A stretch of 64,000 nucleotides of DNA, from assembly GCF_900105415.1 (NCBI RefSeq), contig NZ_FNSM01000001.1, positions 2,642,501-2,706,500 on the forward strand, given 5' to 3'. Numbering within the stretch: position 1 is the first letter of the stretch; each line of letters begins with the position of its first letter. Shown here piece after piece: positions 17,621 through 29,055 of the stretch. This stretch comes from Streptomyces sp. TLI_105. Its GTDB lineage: Bacteria > Actinomycetota > Actinomycetes > Streptomycetales > Streptomycetaceae. Under the pieces are notes generated by a model. The model saw nothing but the letters and a program-made list of their open reading frames with translations, ran no database searches and was not told where the DNA came from. Both the position numbers and the translations under genes were made by a program.

Positions 17621-19698
17621 GTGACGCGCAGCGTGTACGTGACCGGGATCGACCGCGGTGACGGCCGCCAGGTCGTCGAGCTGGGAGTCATGGAGCTCCT
17701 CACCCGCCAGGTGGACCGGGTGGGGGTGTTCCGTCCGCTGGTGCACCACCGTCCCGACCGGCTCTTCGATCTGCTGCGCGCCCGCTACCGGCTCTCGCAG
17801 GACCCCTCTTCGGTCTACGGCATGGACTACCACGAGGCCTCGGCGCTCCAGGCCGAGCGGGGCACCGACGAGCTGGTCTCCCAGCTGGTCGACCGCTTCC
17901 ACGCCGTCGCCCGCGACTACGAGGTCGTCCTCGTCCTCGGCACCGACTTCGCCGCCACCCAGCTCCCCGACGAGCTCGCGCTCAACGCGCGCCTCGCCAA
18001 CGAGTTCGGCGCCTCCGTCATCCCGGTGGTCGGCGGCAAGGGCCAGACCGCCGAGTCCGTACGGGCCGAGGCGCGCAACGCCTTCCGGGCGTACGACGGG
18101 CTCGGCTGCGACGTGCTCGCGATGGTCGTCAACCGGGTGTCCGGCGAGGACCGCGAGCCCATCGCCGAGCGGCTCGGGGCCCGGCTCCCGGTGCCCTGCT
18201 ACGTGCTGCCCGACGAGCCGGCGCTCGCCGCGCCCACGGTCGCCCAGATCACCCACGCGCTGGGCGCCTCCGTCGTCCTCGGCGACGACGCGGGGCTGGC
18301 GCGGGACGCGCTCGACTTCGTCTTCGGCGGCGCGATGCTGCCGAACTTCCTCAAGGCGCTGACCCCGGGCTGTCTCGTCGTCACCCCCGGGGACCGGGCC
18401 GACCTGGTCGTCGGCGCGCTCGCCGCGCACTCGGCGGGCACCCCGTCGATCGCCGGCGTGCTGCTCACCCTGAACGAGCGGCCCGACGACGAGATCCTGA
18501 CCCTGGCGGCCCGCCTCGCGCCCGGCACGCCGGTCATCTCCGTGCCCGGCACCAGCTTCCCGACGGCGGCCGAGCTGTTCTCCCTCGAAGGCAAGCTGAA
18601 CGCCGCCACCCCGCGCAAGGCGGAGACCGCCCTCGGTCTCTTCGAGCGGCACGTGGACACCACCGACCTCCTCAAGCGGATCTCGGTGGCGCGCAGCGGC
18701 CGGGTCACACCGATGATGTTCGAGCACGAACTGCTCGAACAGGCCCGGGCCGACCGGCGCCGGGTGGTGCTGCCGGAGGGCACCGAGGAGCGGGTGCTGC
18801 GCGCGGCGGACGTGCTGGTCCGTCGTGACGTCTGCGATCTGACGCTGCTCGGCGACGTCGAGGCCATCCGCAAGAAGGCCGCCGATCTGAGCGTGAACCT
18901 GGGCGACACGCAGCTGATCGATCCGCAGACCTCGGAGCTGCGCGACTCCTTCGCCGAGAAGTACGCGGCGCTGCGGGCCCACAAGGGCGTCACCGTCGAG
19001 CTGGCGTACGACGTCGTCTCGGACGTGAACTACTTCGGCACCCTGATGGTGCAGGAGGGTCTCGCCGACGGCATGGTGTCGGGGTCCGTGCACTCCACGG
19101 CGGCGACGATCCGGCCCGCGTTCGAGATCATCAAGACGAAGCCGGACGCGTCGATCGTCTCCTCGGTGTTCTTCATGTGCCTCGCCGACAAGGTCCTCGT
19201 GTACGGCGACTGCGCGGTCAACCCGGATCCGAACGCCGAGCAGCTGGCGGACATCGCCGCCCAGTCGGCGGCGACCGCGGCCCGCTTCGGGGTGGAGCCG
19301 CGGATCGCGATGCTCTCGTACTCCACCGGGACCTCGGGCTCCGGCGCGGACGTCGACAAGGTGCGGGAGGCGACGAAGCTGGTCCGCGAGGCGCGTCCGG
19401 AGCTGCGGATCGAGGGCCCGATCCAGTACGACGCGGCCGTCGAGCCGTCCGTGGCGGCGACGAAGCTGCCGGGTTCGGAGGTGGCGGGTCAGGCGACCGT
19501 GCTGATCTTCCCGGACCTCAACACGGGCAACAACACCTACAAGGCCGTGCAGCGTTCGGCCGGCGCCGTGGCGGTCGGCCCGGTGCTTCAGGGTCTGCGC
19601 AAGCCCGTGAACGACCTCTCGCGCGGCGCGCTCGTCAGCGACATCGTCAACACGGTCGCCATCACGGCGATCCAGTCCCAGGCCCAGGAGCTCCCGGC

Positions 19699-19702
<4 letters not shown>
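17621..19702 (+). CDS. pta: Phosphate acetyltransferase
   Basis: A 693-residue long-form enzyme that interconverts acetyl-CoA and acetyl phosphate. The N-terminal half is a P-loop-derived BioD/DRTGG regulatory region (SVYVTGIDRGDGRQVVELG; central segment to about residue 360), and the C-terminal catalytic PTA domain begins near residue 370 (RRVVLPEGTEERVLRAAD) and includes GMVSGSVHSTAATIRPA and the end motif DIVNTVAITAIQ. GTG 17621 is preceded by AGGAGA. The stop overlaps the ackA start (ATGA), so the acetate pathway is one coupled operon. Confidence 0.95.
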
Positions 19703-20925
<1,223 letters not shown>

Positions 20926-20966
20926 ACGCCTGAGCGGGCCCGCGCCCATTTGTACTTTCCGCCAGA

Positions 20967-20978
20967 CGGAATATTCCG
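20967..20978. promoter_or_regulatory. 12-bp palindrome upstream of pyk
   Basis: CGGAATATTCCG is a perfect palindrome 30-41 bases before the pyk start in a locally AT-rich patch. It probably lies in or near the pyk promoter and may bind a regulator. Confidence 0.4.
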
Positions 20979-21007
20979 CAGTGAAACAAACCGATAGGAT
21001 CCGCCTC

Positions 21008-22438
21008 ATGCGCCGTTCCAAAATCGTCTGCACGCTGGGCCCCGCCGTCGACTCGTATGAGCAGCTGAAGGCTCTCATCGAGGCCGGTATGAACGTGGCC
21101 CGATTCAACTTCAGCCACGGGTCCCAGGCAGAGCACCAGGAGCGGTACGACCGCGTCCGGCAGGTCTCCGCGGACACCGGGCGCGCCGTCGGCGTCCTCG
21201 CCGACCTCCAGGGCCCGAAGATCCGTCTGGAGACCTTCGCCGAGGGACCGGTCGAGCTGGTGCGCGGTGACGAGTTCACCATCACCACCGAGGACGTCCC
21301 GGGCGACAAGTCGATCTGCGGCACCACCTACAAGGGTCTGCCGGGCGACGTCTCCAAGGGCGACCAGGTCCTGATCAACGACGGCAACGTCGAGCTGCGG
21401 GTCGTCGAGGTCGACGGGTCCCGGGTCAAGACCATCGTCGTCGAGGGCGGCGTCATCTCCGACCACAAGGGCATCAACCTGCCCGGCGCGGCGGTCAACG
21501 TGCCCGCGCTGTCGGAGAAGGACGTCGACGACCTCCGCTTCGCACTGCGGATGGGCTGCGACATGGTCGCCCTGTCCTTCGTCCGCGACGCCAACGACGT
21601 CAAGGACGTCCACAAGGTGATGGACGAGGAGGGCCGCCGGGTCCCCGTCATCGCCAAGGTGGAGAAGCCGCAGGCGGTCGAGAACATGGCGGACGTCGTC
21701 GCCGCCTTCGACGCCGTCATGGTGGCCCGTGGCGACCTCGCGGTGGAGTACCCGCTGGAGAAGGTCCCGATGGTGCAGAAGCGCCTCGTGGAGATGTGCC
21801 GCCGCAACGCCAAGCCGGTCATCGTCGCCACCCAGATGATGGAGTCGATGATCACCAACTCCCGGCCGACCCGCGCCGAGGCGAGCGACGTCGCCAACGC
21901 GATCCTGGACGGCGCGGACGCGGTCATGCTCTCGGCCGAGTCCTCGGTCGGCGCGTACCCGATCGAGACCGTGAAGACGATGTCGAAGATCGTCGCCGCG
22001 GCCGAGGAGGAGCTCCTCTCCAAGGGCCTCCAGCCCCTGGTCCCCGGCAAGAAGCCGCGCACCCAGGGCGGTTCCGTCGCCCGCGCGGCCTGCGAGATCG
22101 CGGACTTCCTCGACGGCAAGGCGCTGATCGCCTTCACGCAGTCCGGCGACACCGCGCGCCGCCTCTCGCGCTACCGCACGCAGCAGCCGATCCTCGCCTT
22201 CACGACGGACGAGGGCACCCGCAACCAGCTCACCCTGAGCTGGGGCGTGGAGTCCTTCCTCGTGCCGTTCGTGGAGACCACGGACGCCATGGTCGACATC
22301 GTGGACGCCGAGCTCCTCAAGCTCCAGCGCTACAGCGAGGGCGACACGATGGTCATCACCGCCGGCTCGCCCCCCGGTGTCCCGGGCACGACCAACATGG
22401 TCCGCGTCCACCACCTGGGCGGGGCGGAGCGCGTCTGA
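21008..22438 (+). CDS. pyk: Pyruvate kinase
   Basis: A 476-residue pyruvate kinase transferring phosphate from phosphoenolpyruvate to ADP. Start at ATG 21008 gives the canonical MRRSKIVCTLGPAVDS; the frame is open slightly upstream. Catalytic and metal residues lie in NVARFNFSHG, IAKVEKPQAVENM, MVARGDLAVE and IVATQMMESMI. The C-terminal allosteric domain is complete, ending near MVRVHHLGG. The upstream ribosome site is weak (AGGAT). Streptomyces carry two pyruvate kinases; linkage to pta-ackA suggests the copy usually called Pyk2. Confidence 0.95.
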   Translation: MRRSKIVCTLGPAVDSYEQLKALIEAGMNVARFNFSHGSQAEHQERYDRVRQVSADTGRAVGVLADLQGPKIRLETFAEGPVELVRGDEFTITTEDVPGDKSICGTTYKGLPGDVSKGDQVLINDGNVELRVVEVDGSRVKTIVVEGGVISDHKGINLPGAAVNVPALSEKDVDDLRFALRMGCDMVALSFVRDANDVKDVHKVMDEEGRRVPVIAKVEKPQAVENMADVVAAFDAVMVARGDLAVEYPLEKVPMVQKRLVEMCRRNAKPVIVATQMMESMITNSRPTRAEASDVANAILDGADAVMLSAESSVGAYPIETVKTMSKIVAAAEEELLSKGLQPLVPGKKPRTQGGSVARAACEIADFLDGKALIAFTQSGDTARRLSRYRTQQPILAFTTDEGTRNQLTLSWGVESFLVPFVETTDAMVDIVDAELLKLQRYSEGDTMVITAGSPPGVPGTTNMVRVHHLGGAERV

Positions 22439-22451
22439 CGCCCTCCCCGTG

Positions 22452-22501
22452 AACGGCCGGTGGGCCGCACCCCTTCGCAGGGGTGCGGCCCACCGGCCGT
22501 T
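22452..22501 (+). terminator. Strong pyk terminator
   Basis: A 22-bp perfect stem (22452-22473 with 22480-22501) around the loop TTCGCA, 14 bases past the pyk stop and followed by TTCC. Confidence 0.9.
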
Positions 22502-22513
22502 TCCGGACGGCGC

Positions 22514-22545
22514 TTTTCGGCTGCGGCCTGTCCGGCAGCCGAAAA
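22514..22545. terminator. Second hairpin after pyk
   Basis: TTTTCGGCTG (22514-22523) pairs with CAGCCGAAAA (22536-22545) across 12 bases. Backup terminator or leader structure for the following toxin-like gene. The remainder of the 305-base gap to 22743 shows no gene. Confidence 0.45.
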
Positions 22546-23343
22546 AGATCTTCCACGTGCGAACGTGCCGGTGCAATGATTGCCCGGCCTTCCGGGGGGA
22601 GGGCAGGGGGTGTGCCCTGACCAGGCACCCAGGGGATCTCACTTCGCGGCGCGTCGTATGCGAACGGCACGCCGTGCTCGTCCATGTCCACACCCGTACC
22701 TCCACCCGGGGCTGACCTCTTTGTCGACCCACAGGTGGAACGCGTGCACACGACATTCCAGCCCAGACCATGGGGGACGAGACGAGGACGGTTCCGGCGC
22801 GGAGCCGCCGCCACCGCTCTCGCAACCGCCTCCTCGGTCCTCCTCACCCTCCTCTCCACCGCCCCGGCCCGCGCGGACGAACCCGGGGACAACCCCACGG
22901 ACCCCTGGCAGCGGACCCTCCGCATCAGCCTCGGCGTCACGGCCCGGGAGAACCGCTGCATCGCGGCCCGGTTCGTCCACCTCGGCGGCCCGGAGGCGAA
23001 GGCCGCCGCCGGCCGCGCGCTGGCCGGGACCGACGCGGACATCGGCACGGCCATCGGCTCGCGCGGCTGGCTGCTCTCCGGTCCGCTCGGCCAGGCCCTC
23101 GACCGGGACAAGGCCGCCACGGGCACCGCGGTCGACGCGTTCCAGGCCCGTCAGCAGAAACTGGACGCCTCGAACTCCCCGTACCGCTCGGTGAACTCCT
23201 TCGGCGGGCGCGACTTCCACGCCCCCGCCTTCGGCGCGGACATCCTGGGGTTCACCCAGCAGCGCGCCCTGTGGGGCAAGATCACCGACGACCCCCGCCC
23301 GATGCCCGGCACGACGTCCCTGGACAAGGCGCGGACGGTCCTT

Positions 23344-23347
23344 GGGG
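23344..23347 (+). other. Frameshift site in the toxin-like gene
   Basis: A run of four G where five would keep one frame. Upstream codons end TVLG; downstream the shifted frame gives GISTPDD. A one-base deletion explains it. Confidence 0.65.
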
Positions 23348-24002
23348 CATCTCCACCCCGGACGACACCTGGGAGACCAACTGGCGGCCCGTGGCCGGCG
23401 ACGTACTCCTGGGGTCCGGCGGCGGTTCGGCCAACGACGTCGCCACGTTCCTGCGCTACGGCGGCTTCCCCAAGCAGGCGCCCGCACCGGACTCCCTGGA
23501 GTTCCGCACCGAGGTCGAAGCCCTCAAGATCGCCTGGGCGAACTGCGACAGCGCCAACCCCATCGACTACAACCGCGCCCTGACCGGCCCGGTCGTCCAG
23601 GCCTTCGGCGAGTGGGAGGCCGAGTACTCCGGGCAGGCCAAGCAGCGCACCGACATCATGGCCGCCGAACTGGAGGCGGCCAAACAGACCCGGGTCGGCA
23701 CCGAGGCGATGATCGAGGCCATCCGGCAGGCCTGGCTGGCCGACCAGATCCTCTACTGGCAGAAGTACTGGTCCACCAACACCACCGGAAAGCCGGCCCC
23801 GGCCGTCTTCACCAAGGCGGCGGCGGACCTCACGGCCGCCCGGAACGCGGCCGCGGCCCAGGTCACGATCGCCGACAAGGCGGCAGCGGCGGCCAAGACG
23901 GCGTCCGACAAGGCCGCCGCCGCGCAGACCTCCGCCTGGGCGGTCGCCGACGCGGCGAAGACCCCGCGCGGCCGGGGACTCCTCTACGCCCAGCAGTCCG
24001 TC

Positions 24003-24005
24003 TAG
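24003..24005 (+). other. In-frame TAG stop in the toxin-like gene
   Basis: Coding bias and Ala-rich composition continue in the same frame on both sides. CAG to TAG is the simplest change. No initiation site with a ribosome binding sequence is evident just after it. Confidence 0.75.
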
Positions 24006-26502
24006 GTCGCGAAGGCGTCGAGCGCCGCCGCGCTGGCCGCGGCGAAGACGGCCCTCACGGCGGCCAACGCGGCCAAGGCGACGGCAGCGAACAGCGGCGC
24101 GCTCTACGCCCTGAGTAAGACGCAAGCACATGCCCTCAGCACCGAGTTCCGCAGGGCAGCCGCGCAGGAGGCTGCGGCCCAGGCGAAGGCCGCGATGCAG
24201 ACGGCCGAGGCCCAGGCGAAGGAAGCCGCCGCCAACGCCACCAAGGCCAAGCAGGCACAGGCCACTGCGGAGACCGCAGAACAGGCCGCCAAGGCAGGTG
24301 CGGCCGAGGCCAAGCGGCAGCGCGGGATCGCGGAGGCCGAGAAGGCGAACGCCGCCCGGGAACGGGGGAACGCGGCCCGGGAGCGCGAAAAGGCCGCAGC
24401 CGCCGAGCAGCGCGCACAGGCCGAACGCGAGACCGCTGGGCAGGCGCGTACCGCCGCCGAAACCTCCGCCGCCGACGCCGCCGCACAGCGCGAGGCGGCC
24501 GAGGCGGCCGAGGGCCGGGCTGCACTCGCCCGCTCCACCGCCGAAGCGGCCGAGCGGAACAAGAACGCGAAGGCCTCACGCGCCGCCGCACTGGAAGCCG
24601 CTGCGGCAGCCGCCGAAGGCACCGCCAGTGCCGGCGAGGCACGGGAGGCAGCCACCGCTGCCCGCGCAGCGGCCGACGAGGCCTCGGCCGCGGCGGGCCG
24701 GGCACGAACGGCCGCTGGCGAAGCATCCACGGCAGCAGTGAACGCCCGTGCCGCCGCGACCCGTTCGGCCGCGGCGGCCTCCCGTTCACGTGCCGCGGCC
24801 GACAAGGCGTGGTCGGCCTATGAGAGCACCCGAGCGGCCGCGGCCACCGCCCACGCCTCGGCGGCCGAGGCCATCGACGCGGCGGCGAACGCCAAGGCGA
24901 ACGCGCGCGCGGCGGAAGCCGAAGCGAAGAAGGCGCAGGCCGCTGCGGTCAAGGCGCGACAGGAGGCGACCGCGGCGCAGGCCGAGGCGGCGAAGACCGC
25001 GGCCTGGGCGGCCAGAACGGCCGGATTCTCCTATGCCGCCGGCCAGGCCGCGGCTGGTGCCCGTGACGCTGCCCGGGCCGTGAACGCGGCCGCGGACGAG
25101 GCCATCACCCTGGGCGGTCCTTACCGTGAGATCGACGCGTCGGCCGCCTTCGCTGTCCTCGTCGGTCAGGCCGCCAAGCCCCTGGCCGAACAGCAGTCCG
25201 CTGCCGCTCAAGCCAGTGCAAAGGAGGCGGCGAAGGCCGCCGCGGACGCCAAGGCCCTCGCGGACAAGGCCGCGGGGGACGCCAAGATCGCGGCGCTGGC
25301 CGCCGCGACGGCGGCGGCGGACGCTGCCAAGGCCCTGGAGCACGTCGCCGCGGCACGCGCGTCCGCCGCTGAGGCCGAGAAGGCCGCTCAGGCCGCCAAA
25401 CGAGCTGACGCCAGGGCGCAAGAGTACGACGTGCAGGCCGGCGTCGATGCCATGCAGGCTTCATTCGCCGCGAACGATGCCGAAACGGAGGCTGCCGCAG
25501 CCGACCAGGAGGCGACCGCCGCCGAGCGCGACGCCGCCTCCGCCCGCAGTGCTGCCACCACCGCCGAGCAGGACGCCGGCAGCGCCCGGGCGACCGCCTC
25601 TCAGGCGGAGCAGGACGCCACCGCTGCCGAGGGCGCGGCCACCCGTGCCCACGAGAGTGCCGTCGAGGCGGACCAAGCGGCCGACCGGGCCGAGGCCGCC
25701 GAGCGTGAGGAGGAACGACAGGCGATCAAGGAACGGGTCGAGGCCAATGGCTCCGACGTCGGCCCGGACCTCACGCTCGACGAGGAGGAGCTGCTGCGCC
25801 GCGAGTGCGGGGAGGAGTGCGTCGAAGTCTTCCGCAACGCCAAGGCGCTGGCAGGTCAGGGCATCCTCGACTGGCTCAAGGTGAACGGCGGGGAGATCCT
25901 GCTGGAGGAGATCGGCTACCGCGACCTGGAGCGTTGTTTCACCGAGGGCGACATCGAGAGTTGCCTGTGGACTCTGGTGAAGTTCATCCCCGTCTCCAAG
26001 GCCTGGTCGGTGGGCAAGGCGATCGTCCGGGTGGCCGGCGGCATCGGCGGCTTCCTGGAGAAGTCCGTCATCGCCAAGCGGACACTGGACAAGTTCCGCA
26101 AGATCATCGACGACGCCAAGAAGGGCAAGGGCCGCGCGTGCCCGGTCAAGCCCAAGGCCGTCGCAGTATCTGCTGCCGCATTCGCCGCACCGGCGGAAAC
26201 CGCCCCCATGCTCGCCACGGGGGCGCAGGCCCTGACGGTCCGCTCCGCCACGGCTGCCTCGGAGTTTCCGGGTGTCGGCACGATCGTGAGCGAGGGCGGC
26301 GTGACCGTTCAGATCTACTCCAACGACCACGCCCCGCCACACGCACACGTCAAGGGCAAGGGCAAGGAGGTCCGGGTAGGCCAGAACGGCAAGCCGCTCG
26401 CGGGCGACCCGGAGCTGTCCCGGCTCCAGAAGGCCGTCGTCGACAGCAACCTCCGTACCATCAGGGAGAACATCCGAGTTGCCATGGAAAGGTTCAAGGC
26501 CA

Positions 26503-26997
26503 ATGGCGGATGCTGACGTACCCTGCGCACTCCGGGACGCCGTACAACGTCTTGAGGCCCTGACCGGCGCTGCCGTACTTGATGTGGCGGACGGCCATGC
26601 CCGGTGGGAGTTGTACCGCGCGGCCCTGGCCTCCGACGCGGCACTGCCGGTCCTGCTGGCCGCGGTCGTGGCGGAGACCGACGCGGCACTCGCGTCGGGC
26701 GTCGTCGGCGAGGCCCTGGAACGGGTGCCGCGTACCGAGAGGGAGGCCTGGGTCCAGGCGCTCGCCCCTTCGGTACGCGCGTTCAGTGCCCGCCGGGCCC
26801 ACGAACTGGGGACCCTGGAGGATCTACGGTCCGGGGCGGGCGTGCGGGAGTTCGGGCCCGAGCTGGTCGACGGCTGGAGCGACTGGCTCCAGCTGCGCAT
26901 CGCCGCCGAGGTGTCCGACCCGTCGGTGCTGCGTGTTCTGGCGGGGTCGGGACGCACCAAGCGCATCCGGCGGGCCGCCTCCGTGGCGCTCGGCTGA
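26503..26997 (+). CDS. Candidate immunity protein next to the toxin-like gene
   Basis: A 164-residue, acidic, probably all-helical protein without a signal peptide or transmembrane helix. ATG 26503 lies inside the last codons of the toxin-like gene, 14 bases before the end of its stop, so the two were translationally coupled. The C-terminus (DPSVLRVLAGSGRTKRIRRAA) resembles a single HEAT-type helical hairpin. I recognise no family. The position directly after a C-terminal toxin-like domain, overlapping it, is the classic place for an immunity gene; this is inferred from context only. It is intact although the upstream gene is broken, and a terminator follows at once. Confidence 0.6.
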   Translation: MADADVPCALRDAVQRLEALTGAAVLDVADGHARWELYRAALASDAALPVLLAAVVAETDAALASGVVGEALERVPRTEREAWVQALAPSVRAFSARRAHELGTLEDLRSGAGVREFGPELVDGWSDWLQLRIAAEVSDPSVLRVLAGSGRTKRIRRAASVALG

Positions 26998-27013
26998 CGC
27001 CGGAGCACAAGAG

Positions 27014-27053
27014 CGACGGCCTTCCCCTCCCGGTCGGGAGGGGAAGGCCGTCG
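27014..27053. terminator. Convergent terminator
   Basis: A 19-bp perfect stem (27014-27032 with 27035-27053) with a GT loop, between the immunity candidate and the convergent secreted-protein gene; it can serve both strands. Confidence 0.9.
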
Positions 27054-27081
27054 TGGTGCGGCTCCCGGAGTGGTACGGGGG

Positions 27082-28380
27082 TCAGCTGGGCTCGATCGTG
27101 TTGCGGAGGCCGGGGACCATCAGGGTGCCGCCGAACTGGCCCGCCTGTATCACCGTCACCTTAGTGAAGACGGCCCACGGCACGTCCAGCGGCGGCGGGG
27201 TCTCCGGGCTGAAGGTGACCGGGATGAGCCCGAAGAGGTTGCCCTTCAGGGACTCCGTGTACATGGTGACCGTGCCGTCGGTGATGGTCGAGGTCTTGCC
27301 CGGGGTGGAACGGACGTGGCCCGAGAGGCCCTCCGAGTGGACCGTCGTCTGGTGCAGGTCCTTGATGTTGACGTTGCTCGCGGTGAACTTCAGGACCTTC
27401 TTGATCTTGCCGCTGCCGGTCTTCACCTCGACGATGCCGTGGTACTTCAGGCCGATCAGTTCGAGCCTCGTGCTGTCCAGTCGCCAGGGCTCGTCCGGGA
27501 GCAGCGGGATGCCGGGCTCCATCTCGGCCGCGGCCAGCGCCTCGGGGTCCGGCTCGGGGCACGGGAAGCGGGGCTTGGCCCCGTCGGGTATGTCCGTGTC
27601 CGGCTTGGCGTCGAGGCCCTGGGCGCTCTCGGGGAGCTCCTCGACCTTCGCGCCCGCCACTTCGGCGGCCTTCGCGATCGCGGCCTTCGTCTTCTCGGTC
27701 GCCGGGTCGGTGGTCGGCTTCGCCGCCGTGGTGGGGGCGGTCGTGGACGGCGCGTCCGTCGCCGGCGCCTTGTCGGCGGGGGCCCCCGTCTGCTGCGGGG
27801 CGGGGGTCGTCGGCGCCGCCGTCGTGGGCGTGGCCGTCGGCGTCTTGTCCGGGCCGTCGAGGAGGTCCTTGAGGGCGTCGCCCAGGCCCAGCGGGTCCAG
27901 CGGGTTCTTGGACTGCGTCGGCGAGGGGGTGGCCGTGGGGGTCGCGGCGGGCGCGGGGGCGGTCGTCGCGTGTTCCTGCGTCTGCGGCGCGGCGGTCTGG
28001 CCGGTCTGCGTCGCAGCGGGCGTCGGGGTCGCGGTCGCGGTCGGCGTCGCGGTGGAGGACGGCGTCGCGGTCGCCGAGGGGGTGTCCGTGGGCGTGGCGG
28101 TGGGCTTCGCGCTCTCGTCCGGCTTCGCCGTGCCCGTCGCCTCCGGCGTCGGCTCGTCCGAGCGCGTCACACAGGGGCCGGGGGCGAAGGGGATGTCCGC
28201 GTCGTCCGCGAGGGCGAGTCTGGGCGTGAGGCCCATGCCCACGAGCACCGCGGTCGGCATGGCCGCCAGGGCCATCGCCTTCCCCGCGGGACCCTGGATC
28301 CTGTTCAGCAGCGACTTGCGCGGGGCCGCGTGCCGCGGGCCCTCTTTCGCGAGCGCCGGCTGAGTCTCGTCACCCCGCAC
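27082..28380 (-). CDS. Secreted Thr/Pro-rich protein of the DUF6230/DUF6114 operon
   Basis: A 432-residue exported protein of unknown function. GTG 28380 has GGGAGGA three bases upstream; an ATG at 28395 is the alternative. A hydrophobic stretch (MALAAMPTAVLVGMGL) ends in RLALA, a likely signal peptidase site after an unusually long N-terminal arm. The middle (about residues 65-220) is a Thr/Pro/Ala linker of the cell-wall-spanning type (SATATPSSTATPTATATP). A folded C-terminal domain of about 150 residues follows (LELIGLKYHGIVEVKTGSGK, TVTMYTESLKGNLFGLIP). Its start overlaps the DUF6114 stop, so it is the third gene of the operon. Confidence 0.7.
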   Translation of the reverse strand: MRGDETQPALAKEGPRHAAPRKSLLNRIQGPAGKAMALAAMPTAVLVGMGLTPRLALADDADIPFAPGPCVTRSDEPTPEATGTAKPDESAKPTATPTDTPSATATPSSTATPTATATPTPAATQTGQTAAPQTQEHATTAPAPAATPTATPSPTQSKNPLDPLGLGDALKDLLDGPDKTPTATPTTAAPTTPAPQQTGAPADKAPATDAPSTTAPTTAAKPTTDPATEKTKAAIAKAAEVAGAKVEELPESAQGLDAKPDTDIPDGAKPRFPCPEPDPEALAAAEMEPGIPLLPDEPWRLDSTRLELIGLKYHGIVEVKTGSGKIKKVLKFTASNVNIKDLHQTTVHSEGLSGHVRSTPGKTSTITDGTVTMYTESLKGNLFGLIPVTFSPETPPPLDVPWAVFTKVTVIQAGQFGGTLMVPGLRNTIEPS

Positions 28381-28939
28381 TGTTCCTCCCGCCATTGGCG
28401 TCGATGGTCGTTTCGGTCGCCTGGTGCTCCGCCTCGCGCTGCTCCGGGAACACGGCCGCGGGCACGGCCTCCGTCGCGGGCTCCGCACCGGCCTCGTCCG
28501 AGGCCTCCGGGTGACCGTCGTGCTCTGCGCGCTTGATCTCCTCGACCGGGGGCGCGGGCGCCCAGGCGGCGGACATGCCGCCGCCGATGAGGGCGAACAG
28601 GTATCCGATGACGAGACCGCCGAAGTTCGACACCGGGATGGAGACGAGTGCCAGGACGATCGCCGCGACGCCCGCGAACACCCGGACGACGGGCTGGAAC
28701 CACATCGTCAGCCCGAGCGTGATCAGCAGGACGCCGATGATCAGCGCGCCGGCTCCGGCGGTCGTCTGCATGGCGAGCGTGACGTTGCCGAGCCGCATGT
28801 CCCCGTACGGGAGGTAGGCGATCGGTACACCGCCGATCATGGTGAACAGTCCCGCCCAGAAGGGCCGGGTCTGCCTCCAGACCTTGAACCGGTTCTCCTT
28901 TTTGGGGACTTCGCGGGAGGCGGGGTACTCGGCGCTCAT
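28370..28939 (-). CDS. DUF6114 membrane protein
   Basis: A 189-residue integral membrane protein with four predicted helices (PFWAGLFTMIGGVPIAYLP; AGALIIGVLLITLGLTMWF; VFAGVAAIVLALVSI; FGGLVIGYLFALIGGGM) and a charged cytoplasmic tail rich in Glu and Ala. This matches the DUF6114 family, nearly always found beside DUF6230 proteins in Streptomyces. Its function is unknown. It is flanked by two exported partners in the same operon and may anchor or export them; that role is inference. Confidence 0.82.
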   Translation of the reverse strand: MSAEYPASREVPKKENRFKVWRQTRPFWAGLFTMIGGVPIAYLPYGDMRLGNVTLAMQTTAGAGALIIGVLLITLGLTMWFQPVVRVFAGVAAIVLALVSIPVSNFGGLVIGYLFALIGGGMSAAWAPAPPVEEIKRAEHDGHPEASDEAGAEPATEAVPAAVFPEQREAEHQATETTIDANGGRNSAG

Positions 28940-29055
28940 GGAACAGCTCCCTGGAAGCGGTGTTGCTGAGAAAGATGAAGAAGGAACCTGGCGGGTGGGA
29001 CCGCACGCGACGGCCCCACCCTCCGGACGGATCGGTCCTCAGGGACCGGCCGGTC

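Larger units (their letters stand above)
22744..26516 (+). pseudogene. Secreted polymorphic-toxin-like protein, broken by frameshift and stop
   Basis: If repaired this would encode about 1257 residues. GTG 22744 has AGGTGG upstream and begins a signal peptide (FRRGAAATALATASSVLL... cleaved after APARA). The N-terminal domain continues to 23346, where a one-base loss in a G run (23344-23347) shifts the frame; the natural continuation GISTPDDTWETNW is intact in the next frame. A TAG at 24003-24005 then interrupts a seamless frame (YAQQSV stop VAKASSAAAL), most simply a CAG to TAG change. About 24006-25700 encodes a very Ala-rich coiled coil, then a pre-toxin segment (EECVEVFRNAKALAGQG, DIESCLWTLVKFIPVSKAW), and a C-terminal DUF4160-like domain with IYSNDHAPPHAHVKG. 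Coding bias is preserved throughout, so the lesions look recent, or one could be a sequencing error. Confidence 0.75.

Noticed and set aside
22684..22743. ATG 22684 as start of the toxin-like gene
   Set aside because: No ribosome site, and it lengthens the signal peptide's leading arm; GTG 22744 has AGGTGG.
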